A stretch of DNA of 22,930 bases, taken from Clostridia bacterium. GTDB taxonomy: Bacteria > Bacillota > Clostridia > Oscillospirales > Acutalibacteraceae. A program made the position numbers and the translations under genes. Shown here piece by piece: positions 1 to 6,234 of this stretch. Within the stretch, counting starts at the first letter, position 1, and every line of letters begins with the position of its first letter. The stretch is taken from contig JAFYQN010000180.1 of NCBI GenBank assembly GCA_017559885.1, positions 1-22,930 on the forward strand, read 5' to 3'. Under the pieces are notes generated by a model. That model was given only the letters and a program-made list of their open reading frames with translations, searched no databases and was not told the origin of the DNA.

Positions 1-21
1 AGATAACAACATATTTGACAT
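1..21 (-). CDS. 5' end of a leftward gene, product unknown
   Basis: An ATG on the minus strand at 21-19 is preceded by AGGAGG (minus strand, 36-31) with a 9-nt spacer, which is an excellent initiation signal. Only seven codons (MSNMLLS) lie inside the window, so nothing can be said about function. It sits beyond the terminator at 73-99, so it is transcribed separately from the TM2-like gene, or by read-through from it. Confidence 0.5.
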
Positions 22-72
22 ACAAACAAACCTCCTATATGTCGTGTAAAATTATTGCTTGCAAAAAACAGA

Positions 73-99
73 AAAGCAGGTCGATATCCGACCTGCTTT
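73..99 (-). terminator. Intrinsic terminator of the TM2-like gene
   Basis: Perfect 11-bp stem (73-83 with 89-99, core GCAGGTCG/CGACCTGC) and a 5-nt loop. On the minus strand it is followed by a T-rich tail (CTGTTTTTTGC), 20 bases past the stop codon of the upstream minus-strand gene. The plus strand also has a short T run after it, so it may work both ways. Confidence 0.85.
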
Positions 100-118
100 A
101 GTGTTTTTACAGATGCTA

Positions 119-361
119 TTATTTTGGAATACCGCTTGAAAGAGTAGCCTTAGAAGCTTCGAACTCTTCGTCTGTCATCTTCAAAACCTTGATACCCAAG
201 ATGATACCCATAATAGCGTTAACAGCAAAAAGAACGCTACAGGTAACAATGCCGAGTACTATACGTAAGATGCCAGTCTTTGTGTTGCCCTGCATAAAGC
301 AAGGAACGCCAATAGAGTTGAAAAGTATGCATAATACAGCAAATAAAGTCTTGTTATCCAT
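119..361 (-). CDS. Small TM2-like membrane protein
   Basis: An 80-residue protein with two hydrophobic segments (about residues 6-22 and 31-57) and a short charged tail (KMTDEEFEASK). The pattern NSIGVPCFMQGNTKTGILR, a Gly-rich turn between two helices, resembles TM2-domain proteins, in which a first helix is followed by a G-K-T-x-x-G-like turn and a second helix. It should sit in the cytoplasmic membrane; its function is unknown. The start is well supported: AAGGAGG lies 8 nt upstream (minus strand, 376-370), and a TTGACA-17-TATTAT promoter is at 421-393. It is a single-gene unit ending in the terminator at 73-99. The family assignment rests on pattern only. Confidence 0.8.
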   Translation of the reverse strand: MDNKTLFAVLCILFNSIGVPCFMQGNTKTGILRIVLGIVTCSVLFAVNAIMGIILGIKVLKMTDEEFEASKATLSSGIPK

Positions 362-392
362 CAGAATAACCTCCTTAAAAATTTATGTATTA

Positions 393-421
393 ATAATAAA
401 ACAATAATTTGCAATTGTCAA
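393..421 (-). promoter_or_regulatory. Sigma-A type promoter for the TM2-like gene
   Basis: On the minus strand TTGACA (421-416), a 17-bp spacer, then TATTAT (398-393), about 30 bases upstream of the start codon at 361. The -35 box is perfect and the -10 box matches 5 of 6. Confidence 0.8.
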
Positions 422-490
422 GGGTTTTCGCTAAATTTATACAAAAATTATAAATTGGCAAATCAAATAATGTTAAAATTGCGCAAAAAC

Positions 491-517
491 GGCAAACCGC
501 CCTTGTTCGAATCCCTA
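491..517. repeat. Direct repeat copy 1 (27 bp)
   Basis: This 27-bp sequence, beginning GGCAAACCGCCC and ending TTCGAATCCCTA, recurs identically at 681-707. Its end resembles a tRNA T-loop (TTCGAATCCC). Each copy lies next to a minus-strand terminator that is followed, rightward, by the same tRNA-Gln 3' end, so the pair marks a ~190-bp tandem duplication. Confidence 0.85.
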
Positions 518-536
518 TACAAGCACAAACTAAAAC

Positions 537-565
537 AAAGCACCGACCATAAAGGTCAGTGCTTT
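537..565 (-). terminator. Terminator-like hairpin beside the copied tRNA end
   Basis: AAAGCAC (537-543) pairs with GTGCTTT (559-565), continued by GACC/GGTC after one mismatch. On the minus strand it is followed by TTGTTTTAG. It occupies the same place relative to the copied tRNA tail (571-589) as the hairpin at 726-762 does relative to the real tRNA, but the two stems differ in sequence. Confidence 0.6.
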
Positions 566-570
566 ATTTT

Positions 571-589
571 TGGCTGGGGAATAGGGATT
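571..589 (-). pseudogene. Copied 3' end of tRNA-Gln
   Basis: These 19 bases are identical to 767-785, the last 19 bases (CCA end, discriminator, 3' acceptor strand and part of the T arm) of tRNA-Gln on the minus strand. The rest of the tRNA is absent; a GC-rich sequence takes its place. It is a tRNA remnant or the boundary of an element, not a working tRNA. Confidence 0.7.
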
Positions 590-707
590 TTTCCACGCGC
601 TGCCGTGCGCTATCGCCTCGCTAACGCTCGTTGCCCACGGGCTTTGCAACCATTCACCGAAAGGTTGCAATTTGCCTTGCGGCAAACCGCCCTTGTTCGA
701 ATCCCTA
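590..707. repeat. GC-rich palindromic element between copied tRNA ends
   Basis: This stretch is clearly more GC-rich than its surroundings. It contains two hairpins: TTGCAACC/GGTTGCAA (644-651 with 663-670) and TTTGCC/GGCAAA (671-676 with 681-686, loop TTGC). AATCCCTA near its right end is complementary to TAGGGATT at 582-589, giving short inverted termini. No ORF in it looks real. It may be a small non-autonomous repeat of REP type; the rest of the genome would be needed to see its copy number. Apart from this and the neighbouring short repeats I see no gene in 422-766. Confidence 0.5.
681..707. repeat. Direct repeat copy 2 (27 bp)
   Basis: Identical to 491-517. Its first six bases also form the right arm of the TTTGCC/GGCAAA hairpin. 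It lies just beyond the terminator of tRNA-Gln. Confidence 0.85.
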
Positions 708-725
708 ATTAAATGCAAGAAAATC

Positions 726-762
726 AAAAAAGGAACCAATCCTTACGGACTGATTCCTTTTT
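726..762 (-). terminator. Terminator of tRNA-Gln
   Basis: On the minus strand a hairpin with AAAGGAA/TTCCTTT outer pairing, imperfect middle, inner GGA/TCC and a 4-base loop, followed by a TTTTTT tract. It starts a few bases after the tRNA CCA end at 767. Confidence 0.8.
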
Positions 763-766
763 TAAT

Positions 767-840
767 TGGCTGGGGAATAGGGATTCGAACCCCAACAAAC
801 AGAGTCAGAGTCTGTCGTGCTACCGTTACACAATTCCCCA
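767..840 (-). tRNA. tRNA-Gln, anticodon CUG
   Basis: Read on the minus strand, a complete 74-nt tRNA: acceptor TGGGGAA/TTCCCCA, D arm GTG/CAC, anticodon stem ACAGA/TCTGT around the loop CTCTGAC (anticodon CTG), T arm with GGTTCGAATCC, and an encoded CCA. A first base U paired with A72 is typical of tRNA-Gln. It has its own promoter (889-862) and terminator, so it is a single-gene unit. Confidence 0.95.
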
Positions 841-861
841 ATGTTTAATTGAGCAATACTT

Positions 862-889
862 ATTATATTACTTTTTAAGAATAAGTCAA
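862..889 (-). promoter_or_regulatory. Promoter of tRNA-Gln
   Basis: On the minus strand TTGACT (889-884), a 16-bp spacer and TATAAT (867-862), about 21 bases before the tRNA 5' end at 840. Confidence 0.75.
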
Positions 890-904
890 GCAAAATTTTA
901 AAAA

Positions 905-1107
905 CTTTTCGTTCCGCCTTGCCGTAACGGCTTGATGATAACCTGAACTTAATTTCAGGTGGGTTTTCGCCAAGCGGTTTCGCGCTCCCTTCTTCCGAAC
1001 TCGGCACCGCCGCGGGAGGTCTGCAAACCCGCCGCCTGAGCAGAAATCCCATTTTATTATCTTGTAGGGTTATATAAGCCAGGATACACGCACAAGGCAG
1101 AACGTGG
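905..1107 (-). ncRNA. ssrS: 6S RNA-like regulator of RNA polymerase
   Basis: On the minus strand this ~200-nt stretch folds as a long rod with paired ends. CGTTCTGCCTTG (1104-1093) pairs over 12 bp, with one G-U, with CAAGGCGGAACG (921-910), and a T-rich run follows. A second helix joins GGCTT..ATAACC to GGTTAT..AAGCC. The 3' side carries a small hairpin (ACCTGAA/TTCAGGT) followed by a GTTA and AAGCC segment, which closely mirrors the 3' central-bubble hairpin of E. coli 6S RNA (CCTTGAA/TTCAAGG, GTTA, AGCC). A third helix (CAGGCGG/CCGCTTG) continues the rod. 6S RNA binds sigma-A RNA polymerase by mimicking an open promoter. The length (~200 nt) fits. No clear promoter of its own is visible, so processing from the upstream DUF1292 transcript is possible. 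The assignment comes from manual folding. Confidence 0.65.
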
Positions 1108-1115
1108 AATTTATA

Positions 1116-1427
1116 TTATTTCTCGTCTATTTCAAAACGATCCTCAAGGCGGTCAACAAAAGCATCGGCAACGGTTTCGTATTCGTCGTCATCTTCTATA
1201 TCGCTAAAATATTCCTCGCCGTTTTCTTCAAACACTTTAACTATTACAAGTTCGCCCGAATCGTCAAGCATATCTTTGGGGTCTTCGTACTGTGGAAGCA
1301 ACGCCAAATATCTGCCCATATCGGTTTCAATTGCGTCCAAAACCTCGAAATGATATTCCTTGCCCTCGTCGTCAACAAGAGAAATAAGGTCGGGATTATA
1401 TTCTTCGTTTTTGATGTTGTCACTCAT
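1116..1427 (-). CDS. DUF1292 family protein (YrzB-like)
   Basis: A very acidic 103-residue protein. The core LISLVDDEGKEYHFEVLDAI, followed by YLALLPQY, and the later GELVIVKVFEENGEEYFSDI are the hallmarks of DUF1292/YrzB, a small soluble Firmicutes protein of unknown biochemical role, often encoded near ruvX and yrzL. I place the start at 1427 (MSDNIKNEE) because GGAGGA lies 8 nt upstream; an in-frame ATG seven codons earlier has no such signal. The promoter is at 1504-1476. The 6S-like RNA follows 9-20 bases after the stop and may be cut from the same transcript. The gene diverges from the repeat RNA unit at 1630. Confidence 0.88.
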   Translation of the reverse strand: MSDNIKNEEYNPDLISLVDDEGKEYHFEVLDAIETDMGRYLALLPQYEDPKDMLDDSGELVIVKVFEENGEEYFSDIEDDDEYETVADAFVDRLEDRFEIDEK

Positions 1428-1475
1428 ATTATTATCCTCCGAAAACACACATATTATTAAACATCGTACCTTTAT

Positions 1476-1504
1476 ATTTTAACCCAAAATTTACTTTCAG
1501 TCAA
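1476..1504 (-). promoter_or_regulatory. Promoter of the DUF1292 gene
   Basis: On the minus strand TTGACT (1504-1499), a 17-bp spacer and TAAAAT (1481-1476), about 50 bases upstream of the start codon. It diverges from the plus-strand promoter at 1595-1623. Confidence 0.75.
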
Positions 1505-1594
1505 TAGAATAGTTTTCCTTTTGTGCAAATAGTCAAAAACGGTTTACACAATTTGGTTTTTTGTACAAAACATCTAAAAGTTATTAACTTTTTG

Positions 1595-1623
1595 TTGACA
1601 AGTTGTGAATAATGCTTTATAAT
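1595..1623 (+). promoter_or_regulatory. Perfect consensus sigma-A promoter
   Basis: TTGACA (1595-1600), exactly 17 bp, then TATAAT (1618-1623). Both boxes and the spacer are the textbook optimum. Transcription should start near 1630. No normal-length reading frame follows, only the repeat RNA and a strong terminator. Confidence 0.9.
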
Positions 1624-1702
1624 AAAGGCGAAAAGAAAAGAAAGGAGCGGTAAAACGCTATGAGGGAAACTCCACCAGCAATTTTAAAAAAATAAATTGA
1701 AA

Positions 1703-1918
1703 GGCGTGAGTCCAATGTACAGGTAAAACTGTCAACCCGAAAACTATAATACAGAAAAGGACTGAGTCCAAAGGTTTAGTTAACTTTAAACTCAAAACTA
1801 TAAAAAAGTAAAGGCGTGAGTCCGAAAGTTTAGTTAGTTTTAAATCAAACAAAAATTTATATAGACGGTGAGTCCGATGTACATTTAAAATTAAACTAAA
1901 AACTGTTTGCACTTAATG
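1703..1918 (+). repeat. Four imperfect ~54-bp tandem repeats
   Basis: The conserved core GAGTCC lies at 1708, 1764, 1818 and 1870, so the spacings are 56, 54 and 52 bp, each two shorter than the last. The aligned consensus is roughly GGCGTGAGTCCRAAGTTTAG followed by an AT-rich segment with AACT and TCAAA motifs. Modules 1 and 4 share ATGTACA; modules 2 and 3 share AAAGTTTAG or AAGGTTTAG. In module 2 the core is the perfect inverted repeat GGACT-G-AGTCC. Confidence 0.85.
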
Positions 1919-1959
1919 CGCAAAAGAAAGAAAAATTTAATGATTGAACAAATAATATA

Positions 1960-1998
1960 AAACCCCCACAGGTGAAAGATGTGGGGGTTTCTTTTTTT
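1960..1998 (+). terminator. Strong intrinsic terminator of the repeat RNA
   Basis: AAACCCCCACA (1960-1970) pairs perfectly with TGTGGGGGTTT (1980-1990), with a 9-base loop and a C plus TTTTTTT tail. Confidence 0.95.
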
Positions 1999-2045
1999 GC
2001 AGAAAAGTTTTACGAAATCTTAATAAAGTAAATGGTGTATTTACC

Positions 2046-2074
2046 TTGCAATTATATATAGTGTGTGATATAAT
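2046..2074 (+). promoter_or_regulatory. Promoter of lepA
   Basis: TTGCAA (2046-2051), a 17-bp spacer and TATAAT (2069-2074), 40 bases before the lepA start. It lies after the terminator at 1960-1998, which separates lepA from the repeat RNA. Confidence 0.8.
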
Positions 2075-2113
2075 GCATTATGTATAATTATATATTATAA
2101 GGAGTAGTACGCC

Positions 2114-3919
2114 TTGTCATTTCCACTTGAAAACATTAGAAATTTTTGTATAGTAGCGCACATAGACCACGGCAAGTCAACCCTTGCCGACCGTTTGCTC
2201 GAACTTACCCAATCGGTTGCCGAGCGCGATATGGAAGAACAAATACTTGACAGTATGGATTTAGAGCGTGAACGCGGCATTACAATAAAAGCTCACGCAG
2301 TAACCCTTTACTATACCGCTAAAGACGGCAAAGAGTATGAACTTAATCTTATCGACACACCGGGGCACGTTGACTTTAACTACGAGGTTTCTCGTTCCTT
2401 GGCGGCATGCGAGGGCGCAATACTTGTAGTAGACGCGTCACAGGGTATAGAGGCGCAAACCCTTGCCAACACCTATTTGGCGGTTGACCACGGTCTTGAA
2501 ATTTTACCCGTTATCAATAAAATCGACCTGCCCTCTGCCGAGCCCGACAGAATTAAAGCAGAGATAGAAGATATAATTGGCATTCCCGCCGATGAGGCGC
2601 CGCTTATTTCGGCAAAAACTGGCATAAACGTCGAGCAGGTTTTAGAAACAATTGTCGAGGGTGTTCCTGCCCCAAAAGGCGACCGTAATGCGCCGCTTAA
2701 AGCGCTTATATTCGACTCTTACTACGACCCATACAAGGGCGTTATAGTTTATTTCCGCGTAGTATCGGGCAAGATTAAAGCAGGCGACAAAATCAAAATG
2801 ATGGCAACAGGTGCCGAATTTGACGTAGTAGAACTTGGTCGTAAGCGCGCAACACATTACGAAACTTGCGACACGCTTGAGGCAGGCGAGGTAGGTTACC
2901 TTGCGGCATCAATCAAAACCGTAAGCGAGGCGCGTGTAGGCGATACGATTACGCTTGTAAACAATGCGGCCGACGAGGCGCTCCCAGGTTATCGCGCGGC
3001 AAAGCCCGTTGTGTTTTGTGGTATTTATCCTGCCGACGGCGCAAAATACCCCGACCTTCGCGAAGCGCTCGAAAAGTTGCAACTTAACGACGCGTCACTT
3101 CTCTTTGAACCCGAAACGTCACAAGCGTTGGGCTTTGGCTTCCGTTGCGGATTTTTGGGACTTCTTCATATGGAAATTTTAGAAGAACGACTTGAGCGCG
3201 AGTATAACCTTGACATTATTACCACAGCGCCCAGCGTTCAGTATGAATTTGTGCTTACAAACGGCGAGACAATATACGTAGATAACCCAACCAATTATCC
3301 CGACCCTGCAGTTATATCCGAAGCGCTTGAGCCGGTAGCAAACGTGCATATCTATTCGCCGAGCGAATACGTCGGTACAATAATGCAACTTTGTGAAGAA
3401 CGTCGCGGCGATTATAAGGGTATGACCTATATGGGTGACCGCGTAGATATTCATTACGTGCTTCCTATGGGCGAAATTGTTTACGACTTTTTTGACGCGT
3501 TAAAATCACGCACCAAAGGTTATGCAAGTTACGATTATGAAACCGCAGGTTATCAAAAATCAAGTTTGGTAAAACTTGACGTTATGCTTGCAGGCGACAC
3601 GGTGGATGCGCTCTCCTTTATTGTGCACACATCAAACTCTTACGCGCGTGCGCGCCGCATTGCAGAAAAGTTAAAGGAATATATTCCAAGACAACTTTTC
3701 GAAGTTCCCGTTCAGGTGGCTGTCGGCGGCAAAATCATTGCGCGTGAGACCGTAAAGGCAATGCGCAAAGACGTGCTTGCAAAATGCTATGGCGGTGACA
3801 TAACCCGTAAAAAGAAACTTCTTGAAAAGCAAAAAGAAGGTAAAAAGAAGATGCGTAAACTTGGTTCTGTCGAAGTTCCAAAAGACGCGTTTATGGCAGT
3901 ACTTAAACTTGATGAATAA
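2114..3919 (+). CDS. lepA: Elongation factor 4 (LepA), ribosome back-translocating GTPase
   Basis: At 601 residues this is the usual length for LepA/EF4, the translational GTPase that acts on stalled or mis-translocated ribosomes. All G motifs are present: AHIDHGKST at 15-23, the switch I region ERERGITIKA at 51-60, DTPGH at 81-85 and NKID at 135-138. The EF-G-like domains II, III and V follow, and then the LepA-specific basic C-terminal domain (GGDITRKKKLLEKQKEGKKK). The start is TTG at 2114, preceded by AAGGAG 9 nt upstream; no ATG fits better. It has its own promoter, and the carboxypeptidase and murD genes follow on the same strand. Confidence 0.98.
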   Translation: MSFPLENIRNFCIVAHIDHGKSTLADRLLELTQSVAERDMEEQILDSMDLERERGITIKAHAVTLYYTAKDGKEYELNLIDTPGHVDFNYEVSRSLAACEGAILVVDASQGIEAQTLANTYLAVDHGLEILPVINKIDLPSAEPDRIKAEIEDIIGIPADEAPLISAKTGINVEQVLETIVEGVPAPKGDRNAPLKALIFDSYYDPYKGVIVYFRVVSGKIKAGDKIKMMATGAEFDVVELGRKRATHYETCDTLEAGEVGYLAASIKTVSEARVGDTITLVNNAADEALPGYRAAKPVVFCGIYPADGAKYPDLREALEKLQLNDASLLFEPETSQALGFGFRCGFLGLLHMEILEERLEREYNLDIITTAPSVQYEFVLTNGETIYVDNPTNYPDPAVISEALEPVANVHIYSPSEYVGTIMQLCEERRGDYKGMTYMGDRVDIHYVLPMGEIVYDFFDALKSRTKGYASYDYETAGYQKSSLVKLDVMLAGDTVDALSFIVHTSNSYARARRIAEKLKEYIPRQLFEVPVQVAVGGKIIARETVKAMRKDVLAKCYGGDITRKKKLLEKQKEGKKKMRKLGSVEVPKDAFMAVLKLDE

Positions 3920-3927
3920 AAATATAG

Positions 3928-3947
3928 GGGACGATGCCCATCGTCCC
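3928..3947. repeat. Perfect 20-bp palindrome between lepA and the carboxypeptidase gene
   Basis: GGGACGATG (3928-3936), CC, CATCGTCCC (3939-3947). It has no T run after it, so it is a poor terminator. It could stabilise the lepA mRNA end, be a protein site, or be one copy of a dispersed palindromic repeat. Confidence 0.7.
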
Positions 3948-3964
3948 GTAAAAGAGGTTGAATT

Positions 3965-4837
3965 ATGGCAAAGAAAAAATTTGATATAAGAATCGCAATA
4001 ATTGCAGTACTGCTTGCGGTACTTTTGGCGGTAGTTTCAACGCTTGCGATTGTTGTTGCCGCAGACTTAATAAATAATTATGGCGGCGGTAAAACAGACG
4101 TTTCGTCACAAACTTCCTCCATACCGGTTGACAACACCGACACGTCATCTACCGAAAGTGAAGATACACCGTCTATTTTTGTAACCCCAACAGGCGTTGA
4201 GCTTGATACAAAATTCAGTCGACTTTTGCTTATAAACGGTAGCAATCCGCTTCCCGATGATTACGACACCAATGTGCGCGATTATCTTGTAGAGATTGAT
4301 GAGAATTATCGTAACAACAACTACGTAACACAAATACACAAAGATATTTATCCGTATATTACGGCAATGGTTGCGGCGGCTCAAGCCGACGGCGTTGACC
4401 TTAAAGTGTGGTCGCCATTCCGTAGTTATTCTATCCAAAACGACCTATTTCAACGACAGGTAGAACGCGTAGGTGGCGACGAGGCAAAGGCGGCTACCGT
4501 TGTAGCGCGTCCGGGAACAAGTGAACACAACACAGGACTTTGCGCCGACTTTAATATGGCGGACGACGCATTTGAGCAGACCGCGATGTTTACCTGGATG
4601 TGTGAAAATGCCGAGGACTACGGTTTTATTCTTCGTTATCCCGAAGAAAAGCAGTCTATAACAGGCGTAATTTATGAATCTTGGCACTGGCGTTTTGTTG
4701 GTATAGAGGTTGCAAAAGAAATGAATTCTTTGGGTATGACACTTGAAGAATACGTAGAGTATAAAAATCTTGATCCCACAATGGATATGTATACCGACGA
4801 TTCGGCAAGTAAAGACACCGAGCAAATAAAAGACTAA
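3965..4837 (+). CDS. Membrane-anchored VanY-type D-alanyl-D-alanine carboxypeptidase
   Basis: A 290-residue protein with an N-terminal membrane anchor (about 8-33), a Ser/Thr-rich linker (about 44-75) and an extracellular peptidase domain. The zinc site of the M15B/VanY family is complete: SEHNTGLCAD at 186-195 (H188, D195), then ESWHWRF with E238 and H241. FRSY at 152-155 is also typical. The family removes the terminal D-Ala from peptidoglycan stem peptides. GAGG lies 7-8 nt before the ATG. It sits between lepA and murD; the link with murD is cell wall metabolism. Nothing around it suggests vancomycin resistance, so a housekeeping wall role is more likely. Confidence 0.92.
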   Translation: MAKKKFDIRIAIIAVLLAVLLAVVSTLAIVVAADLINNYGGGKTDVSSQTSSIPVDNTDTSSTESEDTPSIFVTPTGVELDTKFSRLLLINGSNPLPDDYDTNVRDYLVEIDENYRNNNYVTQIHKDIYPYITAMVAAAQADGVDLKVWSPFRSYSIQNDLFQRQVERVGGDEAKAATVVARPGTSEHNTGLCADFNMADDAFEQTAMFTWMCENAEDYGFILRYPEEKQSITGVIYESWHWRFVGIEVAKEMNSLGMTLEEYVEYKNLDPTMDMYTDDSASKDTEQIKD

Positions 4838-4854
4838 TTTTGGAGGAACGCTTT

Positions 4855-6234
4855 ATGGATTTCAAGCAGTTTTTTAGTCAACTTAAAGGTAAAAAAATCG
4901 CAATGTGCGGTATAGGAGTAAGCAACACACCCCTTATTTTAAACTTTTTAAAACAGGGCGCGCGCGTAATCGCTTGCGACCGTCGTGAGCGCGAACTTAT
5001 AGGAGATGTTGCAGACCAACTCGAAGCGGCAGGCGCCGAACTTAAACTTGGAGAAGGTTATCTTGACAATCTTGAAGTAGATATCATTTTCCGTACCCCA
5101 GGTATGAACTTCCACCTCCCCGAACTCGAGCGCGCACGCAAACGCGGTATTGCCGTTACAAGTGAAATGGAAGTGTTCTTTGACCTTTGCCCTGCAACAA
5201 TCTTTGCGGTAACGGGTTCAGACGGTAAAACTACTACCACAACTCTCATTGCAAAAATGCTTGAAGCCGAGGGCAAACGAGTGTTTGTAGGCGGTAACAT
5301 AGGCACACCGCTTCTCCCCGAAATTGAAAATATTACTGCCGACGACTTTGTTGTGGCAGAACTTTCGTCCTTCCAACTTATCTCTATGAGAAAAAGTCCA
5401 GACGTGGCTGTTGTTACCAACGTAGCGCCAAACCACCTTGACGTGCATAAAGATATGGACGAATACGTTGAAGCAAAGAAAAATATTCTCTTGCACCAAA
5501 ACGCGTTTTCACGCACTGTTCTTAACCGTGACAATGAAATTACCGAAGATTTTCGTAAAGACGTTCGCGGTCAAAGTCTTGGATTTAGTATGACTCGCCG
5601 CCTTAACAACGGCGCGTGGCTTGCCGATGACGGCGTGCTTCACATGGCATATCGCGGAATAGACGTACCCGTTATTGACCGCAAAGACATTAGAATTTTA
5701 GGTGACCACAACGTAGAAAATTACCTTACTGCAATTACAGCCGTATGGGGTTACGTTGGTGTAGACAACATAAACAAGGTTGCTCGCGAATTTGGCGGCG
5801 TAGAGCATCGTATCGAATTTGTGCGCGAACTTGACGGCGTTAAATATTATAACGACTCTATTGCTTCAAGTCCTACAAGAACCATTGCAGGTCTTAAAGC
5901 GTTCCAGCAAAAGGTAATTCTTATTGCCGGCGGTTATGATAAACACATTCCCTTTGAGCCGATGATGCCCTACGTTACACAAAAGGTAAAAAAACTCTAT
6001 CTTTGCGGCGATACTGCCGACAAGATTGAAAAGTGTTTACGTGAATATGAGGGATATGACGGCAATCCACAAATTATAAGGGTACAAGATATTGCCGAGG
6101 CGGTAAAACTCGCTCGCGAAACGGCGCAAAGCGGCGATATAGTAACCCTTTCTCCTGCTTGCGCAAGTTTTGATAAATATCCAAACTTTGTAGCCCGTGG
6201 AAATCACTTTAAACAATTGGTGAACGAACTGTAA
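4855..6234 (+). CDS. murD: UDP-N-acetylmuramoyl-L-alanine--D-glutamate ligase
   Basis: MurD adds D-glutamate to UDP-MurNAc-L-Ala in cytoplasmic peptidoglycan synthesis. The 459-residue protein has a Rossmann-like N-terminal domain (CGIGVSN, 18-24), the ATP loop GSDGKTTTT at 121-129, the Mur ligase signature NVAPNHLDVH, and the C-terminal stretch NDSIASSPTRT followed by LIAGGYDKH, which is specific for MurD. I start it at ATG 4855, with GGAGG 8 nt upstream; a TTG at 4840 is in frame but overlaps the ribosome binding site. The stop codon overlaps the start of the first M42 peptidase (TAATG), so the two are likely translationally coupled. Confidence 0.97.
   Translation: MDFKQFFSQLKGKKIAMCGIGVSNTPLILNFLKQGARVIACDRRERELIGDVADQLEAAGAELKLGEGYLDNLEVDIIFRTPGMNFHLPELERARKRGIAVTSEMEVFFDLCPATIFAVTGSDGKTTTTTLIAKMLEAEGKRVFVGGNIGTPLLPEIENITADDFVVAELSSFQLISMRKSPDVAVVTNVAPNHLDVHKDMDEYVEAKKNILLHQNAFSRTVLNRDNEITEDFRKDVRGQSLGFSMTRRLNNGAWLADDGVLHMAYRGIDVPVIDRKDIRILGDHNVENYLTAITAVWGYVGVDNINKVAREFGGVEHRIEFVRELDGVKYYNDSIASSPTRTIAGLKAFQQKVILIAGGYDKHIPFEPMMPYVTQKVKKLYLCGDTADKIEKCLREYEGYDGNPQIIRVQDIAEAVKLARETAQSGDIVTLSPACASFDKYPNFVARGNHFKQLVNEL

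Larger units (their letters stand above)
1630..1998 (+). ncRNA. Unidentified ~370-nt RNA with four tandem repeat modules
   Basis: The unit is delimited by the consensus promoter (1595-1623) and the terminator (1960-1998). The 5' part has a small hairpin, AGCG-GTAAAA-CGCT (1646-1659), and a GAGGGAAACTCC turn. Four imperfect modules follow, each with GTGAGTCC or CTGAGTCC and then a short AT-rich hairpin. Module 1 has ACAG-GTAAAA-CTGT (1719-1732), the same hexaloop as the 5' hairpin on a different stem. Module 2 has GTTTA/TAAAC in the same place. A last hairpin, TTTGC/GCAAA (1906-1924), precedes the terminator. I do not recognise a known RNA family. It could be a trans-acting sRNA, a sponge with four binding sites, or a carrier of very short ORFs (11 codons from 1660, and 5-6 codons in the modules). 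It ends before the separate lepA promoter, so it is not a lepA leader. Confidence 0.7.

Noticed and set aside
455..739. Reading frames on both strands through the GC-rich region
   Set aside because: They run across terminators, repeats and the copied tRNA end and have no good ribosome binding site; the region is non-coding repeat.
762..1052. 96-residue minus-strand reading frame
   Set aside because: It covers the 6S-like RNA and the tRNA-Gln gene; the amino acid pattern comes from RNA stems.
905..1107. SRP RNA or 5S rRNA in place of 6S
   Set aside because: The TTCGGAAGAA loop faintly recalls the SRP GGAA loop and CCGAACTCGG recalls 5S, but neither Alu-domain, domain IV nor 5S helices can be formed, while the paired ends and 3' bubble hairpin fit 6S.
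1104..1460. 118-residue plus-strand reading frame opposite DUF1292
   Set aside because: Shadow of the DUF1292 gene; no ribosome binding site.
1658..1912. 84-residue minus-strand reading frame with repeated LTKLSDS-like units
   Set aside because: It is the reverse of the repeat RNA; the promoter and terminator run on the plus strand and no start signal supports it.
1703..1918. CRISPR array
   Set aside because: The conserved core is only about 11-20 bp, the units differ from each other throughout and spacing shrinks steadily; no cas genes.
3965..4837. Vancomycin resistance gene vanY
   Set aside because: The family is right, but there are no van regulatory or ligase genes nearby and it sits among housekeeping genes.
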